Part shown: piece by piece, positions 57,252 through 64,000 of the stretch
How positions within the stretch are numbered: the stretch's first letter is position 1
How the letters are laid out: every line of letters begins with the position of its first letter
DNA from: Apiospora phragmitis
Lineage: Eukaryota > Ascomycota > Sordariomycetes > Amphisphaeriales > Apiosporaceae
Direction: 5' to 3'
Length of the DNA stretch: 64,000 bases
Assembly (NCBI GenBank): GCA_038363925.1
Contig: JAQQWL010000009.1
Location: 3,224,001 to 3,288,000, forward strand
Program-made: the position numbers and the translations under genes
The notes under the pieces: model-generated
Databases searched by the model: none
Seen by the model: the letters and a program-made list of their open reading frames with translations, nothing else
Told to the model about the DNA's origin: nothing

Positions 57252-57356
57252 ACATACGACCACATCCTGCTGAAAGCTAGGGATCCCGTCCGCTCTCCCA
57301 TATATAAGCAGCAGAGAGGTGTCTTACTTATGGGAGAACGGAACTTGGACGGTGTT
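57252..57356 (+). rRNA. 5S rRNA-like gene with degenerate 3' part
   Basis: The sequence begins ACATACGACCAC, the fungal 5S 5' end, and continues with GGGATCCCGTCCGCTC (loop B/helix III block) and ATAAGCAGCAGAG, the helix II partner of CCTGCTG (CTGCT pairs with AGCAG) and the A-box position. The following part, TTACTTATGGGAGAACGG, only loosely follows the helix IV/V consensus. The 3' strand of helix I (expected to pair with ACATACGAC) is absent: after GGTGTT the sequence turns into the transposon. About 105 nt against a usual 119-121. Filamentous ascomycetes carry dispersed 5S genes and pseudogenes, so this is probably a pseudogene or an interrupted gene. Confidence 0.6.
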
Positions 57357-60300
57357 AAGGGGCTAAACCTTTTACCCCGTACCGTTTTCCTCTCCGGCTT
57401 CGTGAAACGACCGTTCCTTTATACCTTTAGTTTACTATTTCCTTCTATAGATTAAAATTCGACCTAGCCCGGTATACGTGTAATAACTTATAGCCCGCCT
57501 TAATTAACGGCTATAATATTATTTAAAAAGTGGCCTCGATTACGTAAATTAGTATTACAACCCGACTTAACCATGCGGCTAAGACCCCACTCGCCGGAAC
57601 GGAACTACTATACCCCGACCAGGTTACGACGTTATAGCTACCGACCGTACTACTAACTATACTAATATAAACTCCCCTATATTATAAAAACGTATAAATA
57701 TAATTACAAAGATATTTTAAATAACGAAAGAATAAACCCGACTTAAGAAAGTAGCCAAAAAGGGATCACGTAACGATAAGCGATTAGACCACCGCTCTAA
57801 TAAGTAAGCTAGGAGCGACGGGATCATAACGCCTTTAAATAAACTATTAAAATAGATTACTATAATTTAAGGGATAGATTACCGTAAGTTAATAATAGGA
57901 TTACTATAAGCTAGCGGACGACCTAATAGATTAATAAAAAAACGAATATATAATAATAAACGTTTTTTATATATTTTATATAAATACTTTTTATTTTAAT
58001 AATTAATTTAAATATTAATTTTAATTTATTAATAAAATAAATAGTTTTAATAAAACTATTATAAATATTTTTAAACTTATATACCTTAATTACCTTTATT
58101 CTTATAAATTATTACTTATTATATTAATAAAAGCGATTTTTATTATACGTTTAAATACTTTTTCATATTATTAATATAAACCCTAATATATCTTACTAAG
58201 TTTTTTTTAAAATTTAAATAATATTCGTTATATTTTAATTACTTTTATTTTTACGAGTTATTATTTAAACCTTTAAATAATAATATTATAAGAATTATAT
58301 TTATACTTAGCCTTAATAACACTATTTAATAAAAAAAAACTCTTATCGCTACCTTTAGTACCCTTTAACGAAACCTTATTATAAACGTTAATAATAATAA
58401 TAATAATAACGAGCCTATACGATAAGCGTTAATTAAACGAATTAAAAAACTCGAATAAAAGAGCGCTAATTACTAATATTATTATATCGAGCTCGAAAAA
58501 GAGCGTAACGAGCTCTTAACTAAGGGTACTTTAAGATAAACACCTTATAATATCGATAAGCTATGCGAAAAGGTGCGTCTTCTTTATGTAGTTATTAATA
58601 TTATTTAAACCCTTATTATATTAAAAAAAAGTATAAAGATTAATATGTTAACCCTTTTTAATAGAATAAGTGAAAACTTTCGAAACTTTTTTATTTAAAT
58701 TAAAACCTATTAGCGATTTTATAAAAAAATATTTTAAAACTTTATTTAATAAGTTATTTATACTACCTCGTTTTTTAAAAATAAAATACTCGTTTAATTT
58801 AAACCCTATTTAAACGAACTCGTAAAAAACGATTAATAAGTTAAGCTATACCGTACGGAGGCATAACGCATCTTCGAAAGTTACGACGGCTTCGAACAAG
58901 CCTTTAAGTCACTTTTTCAGGACCTTAATAAAAAGCGACAGGCGGAAAGGGAACTTAAGACCTTTAAGTAAAAAATATTAGCCGCTTTTTATACAGCCGA
59001 GTTCTGGCGTATTATAACTCGATTAAATTATATCGAAACTATAAAAATTATAATATATTATTAAAGATTAAAAAACGACGTTAAGAACGAACTTAGCCGG
59101 CTTAACGCCCTTAATAACTTTTTTTCGTATATAAAATTTATTATTAAAATCGATACCCGTATATATAAGTAACGCTATAAGAAGTAAGGCGGGTTTTAAT
59201 AATAAATTAATTAAACTTTAATTAATACCGGGTAATTATAATAATATAATTATATATTATTTAAAAATATTATAATATATAATTATTATAATAAATTTAT
59301 AAACCTCGATATTATTAAATACGATAAATAAGGTAAGAAATTACGTAATATTTATTATAATTATTAAAAATTAGGATATTACGTTTAAAAATATTGAGCA
59401 TTAAAAAAAAACTTTTAACGAGTTTTAAAAAAATAATATATTAATACTATTAAAATAAAAAATACTTTTATAATAATTATTAAAAATAATAATATTATTA
59501 TTAAATACGGTAACCTATTTTAAATAGCTTGCCACGATAATAGGTATACCTCTTATTTAATAAATAAAGAAAGTACCGAATAATTCCCTAAAGCTCTGAA
59601 AAGCGGGAAAAACTATAACTAAAGCGTCGCGATAATATAAAAAGAATAACTCCTTTTTTATAACAAAAATAGCGATTTAATAAATAATATTATAAGTTAA
59701 TTAAAATAATTAATAAACCACGAATATCTAATAAATATGTTAATAAACGAGTTAATAAACGAGATTATTAAATTTAAAAACTTTAAAACCAACGGGTGGT
59801 TAACTATCCCTAGTATCTTTACCCCGATTTAAAATATTTACGCTAAATATTTATTACGGCCGGTTTTAATTAAAGAATTTATAATAATTACGTAATAAAG
59901 GACGATTTATAAATCTCTTTTATATATAAAAAATATTTTACGCTCTTATAGATCTCGTATATATATAACGCTTATATAAAACACCTCGCGGAGAAGTTCG
60001 AATACGAATAGTTCTTTTAAAGGATTAATAAGCGACCTATTACGTAACCATACCCGGATTATATTATTAAAAAAATCCGAATATTAATTCTAAACGGATA
60101 ATACGCGTACTTGTTAATATAAAAAAATTTACAATAATTACGATAATATTATTTAAAAAGACGAAATTAGAAAAAGTATTTCGAAAACTAATACTTTAAG
60201 TACGCCTAGGAAAAATCGCGAACTTATAAACGTCTAAAAAAAAGCGCTTAATATTTTTAAAATATATAGGTATATAATTAATAAAAGAACCCCTTTATTA

Positions 60301-63300
60301 TATTAAAAAACTTATAAACCGTTTATAAATTACCGCGAACTTAATAAACTTTTAAATTATTAAAAAAACTTAAACCTTAAATATTAAGAATAGTATTTCG
60401 TACGGGGAAAAATATAAAAACACTTCTACTAATATACCAAGAAGCGCCTTATAAAGAACGGAGAGAATAACGGCGACGATACGAGGATCGATCGTAAGAT
60501 ATCGTTAATAATTTATAGATATAGCGTTCGAAAAATAGACGCCGCCTATTATAAAGGGGATGATAATAAGCGGACTAAAACAGGTCCCTATACTAAATAA
60601 CAAATAATCAAGCTATTTATAAGTATATTATATTAATACTAAGCGTAAAAAAAGTTTATATTAGAGCGCTACTCGATAACGGAGCGTAAAGAAACTATAT
60701 TTCATTACGAATTATTAATTACCTTAAATTTAAATAATAAGAAAAAAACGCCTTATACTGATTTAAAACCGTTAATAAAAAACTTATAACTTATAACAAT
60801 AAAAAAGTATAAAAAAAAGTTATAAACTTTTCAATTAATATTAAAAAACGTTATAAACGAATTACATATAATATTACGGACGTTATAAAATATAATATAA
60901 TTTTAAAAATACCTTAATTATAAGTAAATAATTTTAAAATTAATTAAAAAATAGGTTAACTTTAATAAAATATATTAAAAAAAGGTTAATTAATAGGTAA
61001 CGGTTTAAAAAGCGACCCCCTAATAAACTTAAAGTTTTTAAAATATATATTATTATTAAAGAGCTTAAACTAAACGTTATAACGATTATATTAAAAGAGT
61101 ACCGGTAATTCGAAGCTTTTTTTAATAAAAAATTAAAAATAAGCTTACCGCTTTATATACAGTAGAATTATAAAATACCTTTTAAAAATAAAAAAAAACC
61201 CTTATTTATATTTATATATAAATTTAATTAAGAATATAAATAAGTTTTAAAAAAATATATTACGGAAAATCTCGAGAAAAGAATTATTTAACTATTTATA
61301 TTACTAGCAGGCTTCCCTATCCTCTTCGTTCTAAAAAAGAACAAGGATAAAAAACCTAAATAGCGCATATATATTAACTACTGGAAGCTTAACGAAATTA
61401 CTATTAAAAACCGGTACCTCCTACTTTTAATCGGCGATTTATAAAATAAACTATTACATATTAAAATCTTTATAATACTCAACCTTTTTAATATATATAA
61501 CCTAATCTAAATTAAAAAAGGAGAAAAATAGAAAACCGCGTTTCGAATTAAGTACGGCTATTTTAAATATTAAATTATATCGTTTAACTTAATTAATATA
61601 TTAATTAACTTTTAAACTATAATTAATTATATTTTATAAAAATACCTCGATAAGTTTATTATAATATACCTTAACGATATCCTTATTTATTTCAAGAACG
61701 ACGAGTAATACCGAAAATATATAAAACTAATATTTTAAAAGCTATAAAACGCTAACTTATTAATTAATTTAAAAAAAAGCGAATTCTATTAACGATCCGT
61801 TACTTTCATAAAATACATAATATTCCCGGGCGAAATTTAAATAAAACCTTTAAAAATTTTAATAATTAAAAAGTAGCCCACGCCTATAAGCGCTATAAAA
61901 GTTAAATCTTTTTTAAAACTAACTAATTATTACCGGATTTTTATCCCCGGATTTAATAGAATAGCGATACCCTTAACGAATTTAATAAAAAAAACGAACT
62001 ATTTTAATAAATAAAGAAAAAAAACGAAGCTTTTTATAATATTAAAAAACGAATCCTTAACGAATTAATACTTCGCGTAATAAACTTATTTAAACTTTTT
62101 AAAATCGAAACCGACGTATTAAATTATACGATTAAAAAGTAATTAAATTAACGAAATAATAACAAAAAGTCGCACCCCGTCGTATTTTTTTTAAAAAAGC
62201 TTAACGAATTAAAACTAAACTATTAAATTTATAATAAAAAGTTAATAATTATTATTAAAACTTATAAAAAATAGAGATATTATTTTAACGAAATAATAAA
62301 ACTAATTAAAATTTATACTAATTATAAAAACCTTATAACGTTTATTACTATTAAAGAATTAAATAAATAATAAATATAATAGTCCGAATTCTTATTAAGA
62401 TTTAACTTTATTATTATTTATTAAAAAAGTAACGAGAACGGTCGCGTTAACATATTAAGCCAATAACCGGATTATTAAGAAGAAATCCCGCCCGAAACGC
62501 GAATAATCCTTATTTATAACTAAAACGGCAACCTCGTACCTTTAAAATAATTAAACGTTACGAACTATATTTAATATAATAACGAATAAGTTACTAAATT
62601 CTAATAACTTAATTAAAACTTCGACCCCGCGAATTACCTTAAAAATTACTTCGAAAACCATAACGGTCTCGCTTTTTATTAAAACAAGATCTATATCCCT
62701 AAATAATACCGCGAAGATTTTATTTAAAAATTCTATAAACACCTTATATATAGACATTAAAAAATATTTAAAACCTAGAAAAGGATCATTAGATAATTAG
62801 ACTATAAAAACCTTAAGCCGATCGTGATTAAAATAATTAATAAGTACGACCTTTATAATAAAGCTAAAGCCGCTAAATATCGATTATATAAAGAATTATA
62901 ACCGATCTTATTATTAAATAAAATATAAAAAACTATTATACTTAATTTTATTATTAAGCTATTCCTATTAAAAAAACCCCTAATTAAAATTAATTACGAT
63001 AATATCTTAATAATTATAAATAAATTTACGAAATATACCTACTTCTTACTATATAAAAAATCGAGCAATATTAACGATTTAATATATACGTTTTTTCGAA
63101 TAATTATTAATTAATACAGGCTACCCGAAATAATTATTTCTAATAAAAATAAGCTATTTATTATTAAGTTTTAAAAATCCTTAATAATATAACTCGGCAT
63201 TAAATATAAACTATTTATAACTTACTACTTTTAAACAAATAAATAAACCGAGCGAATAAATTAAACTTTAAAATAATATTTACGTTATTATATTAATTAC

Positions 63301-64000
63301 AAATAAAATAATTAGGTATAATTATTATTAATAACTTAATTCGTTTATAATAACGCGAATAACGAAATTACATATATATTATTATTTCGAATAAATTACG
63401 AATATAATTTAAAAATTATTAAAAAATTAATAAAAAAAGAATTAATACTAATCGCGACTATTTAAATCGAAAAATTAAAAGAATTCTAAATTACGCTATA
63501 ATAAAACCTTACTTTCCTTTAATAATAAATAAAAAGATACGCCGATTAAATAAAAGTAAAAAGATTAACCTTTAAAAAAGGAGAAAAAGTTTACTTCTTA
63601 TAATAAAATATTAAAATAAAACGATTAAGTAATAAATTAAACTTTAAAAAAATAAAACTATTTAAAATTATAAAAGCTATTTTTAAAAACTAATTATTAA
63701 TTATTATTATTTAAAATAATACGGATATACTTTATATTTTATATTTTATTATTTAAATTAACGGCCAAAAAAACCTTAATCGATATATAATTAGAAGTCG
63801 AAATAAATTAATATAAGTACAAAATCGACGAAATTATCAATAAAAAAAAGGAAAGATAAAGCTTTTAATACCTCGTTTAGTAGAAAGGCTACTTATTAGA
63901 GGATAATATTTAAGAACTTAGGAAATACTTGGCGAACGCCGCGGAAAAACTTTAAAAGTTTAAAGAGGAGCTTTCCCCGCGGGGACCGACGGCTTAGGCT
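57353..64000 (+). mobile_element. RIP-mutated Ty3/Gypsy chromovirus (LTR retrotransposon), 3' end cut by window
   Basis: From about 57353 the DNA becomes strongly AT-rich with CpA and TpG nearly absent and TpA abundant, while CpG is kept: the classical RIP pattern. Plus-strand remnants with many stops follow the Ty3/Gypsy order. Gag capsid is at about 58860-59170 (FEQAFKSLFQDLNKKRQAER) with a mutated zinc knuckle at about 59350-59400. Protease is at about 60660 (RALLDNGA). RT is at about 61330-61750 (NYWKLNEITIKNRY; the catalytic box reads YLNDILIY, with Asn for Asp). RNase H is at about 62100-62450. The integrase core and TERIN block are at about 62980-63280. A C-terminal chromodomain (WKGY at about 63880) ends with TAG at 63995-63997. 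TGTTAAGG at 57353 may be the 5' LTR edge. The element is inactive. Confidence 0.8.
63780..63997 (+). pseudogene. Chromodomain end of the degraded pol gene
   Basis: The translated remnant holds LEVEIN, then WKGYLLEDNI and LRKYLANAAEKL, matching the chromodomain pattern (aromatic cage Trp in WKGY, then a mutated N-x-W-E-P position). Chromodomains at the pol C-terminus direct chromoviruses to marked heterochromatin. The last 60 bp, including the stop at 63995-63997, are noticeably G+C-richer than the rest of the element. Confidence 0.6.

Noticed and set aside
57252..57356. Reading the 5S-like block as part of the retrotransposon LTR
   Set aside because: Its base composition is unlike the RIP region and its first 70 nt follow the fungal 5S pattern, including the helix II pairing; it is better read as host DNA next to the insertion.
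62551..62757. 68-aa minus-strand open frame in the RIP region
   Set aside because: Antisense to the integrase remnant; hydrophobic only because RIP made the DNA AT-rich.
1..64000. CRISPR arrays, operons, bacterial promoters or riboswitches
   Set aside because: Introns, HET/NLR genes and RIP show a fungal nuclear genome; no regularly spaced repeats were seen.

Overview
The window is nuclear DNA of a filamentous ascomycete, most likely a sordariomycete (Sordariales-like). The support is: short GT-AG introns, mostly 45-85 bp, with CTAAC/CTGAC-like branch sites; a Pezizomycotina gene set (HET-domain protein, hydrolase-NACHT-propeller NLR, GH62 and CE1 hemicellulases, CSN1, SAP18, Zn2Cys6 regulator); and a 6.6 kb AT-rich right end that looks like a Ty3/Gypsy element mutated by RIP (repeat-induced point mutation). 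The species cannot be named from the sequence alone.

Left and centre (1-42.3 kb) are conserved core genes. In order: RCM1/NSUN5 rRNA methyltransferase (minus, cut by the window edge); HAK/KUP potassium transporter (plus); an LCAT/lipase-like alpha/beta hydrolase (minus); the ISWI-complex subunit ITC1 (minus); ALG8 glucosyltransferase (minus), divergent from an L-type lectin cargo receptor with a C-terminal KKxx signal (plus); Xaa-Pro aminopeptidase (minus); a Zn2Cys6 transcription factor (minus), divergent over 4 kb from CSN1 (plus); a membrane-anchored amidohydrolase (minus); a GTT1-like glutathione transferase (minus); a complex I B15/NDUFB4-like subunit (plus); PRP18 (minus); SAP18 (plus); and an intron-containing tRNA-Pro(AGG) (minus). 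ALG8 and the lectin share one promoter region and both serve glycoprotein biogenesis in the early secretory pathway.

The right part (43-64 kb) has an accessory character: a HET-domain gene; a GH62 arabinofuranosidase and a CE1 esterase that would act together on arabinoxylan; an ankyrin-repeat remnant; a large broken hydrolase-NACHT-propeller NLR; a 5S rRNA-like gene with a degenerate 3' part; and, starting exactly where the 5S 3' end is lost, the RIP-mutated chromovirus (gag, protease, RT, RNase H, integrase, C-terminal chromodomain). The 3' LTR would lie beyond the window.

A pattern crossing the whole window is single-base frame breaks, many at G/C runs, in otherwise well conserved genes (HAK, ITC1, ALG8, lectin, CSN1, amidohydrolase, HET). 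Because essential housekeeping genes are hit at similar sites, I read most of them as base-calling or assembly indels and not as biology. The NLR has a higher density plus an in-frame TGA and is probably a true pseudogene. Gene spans below run across these breaks.
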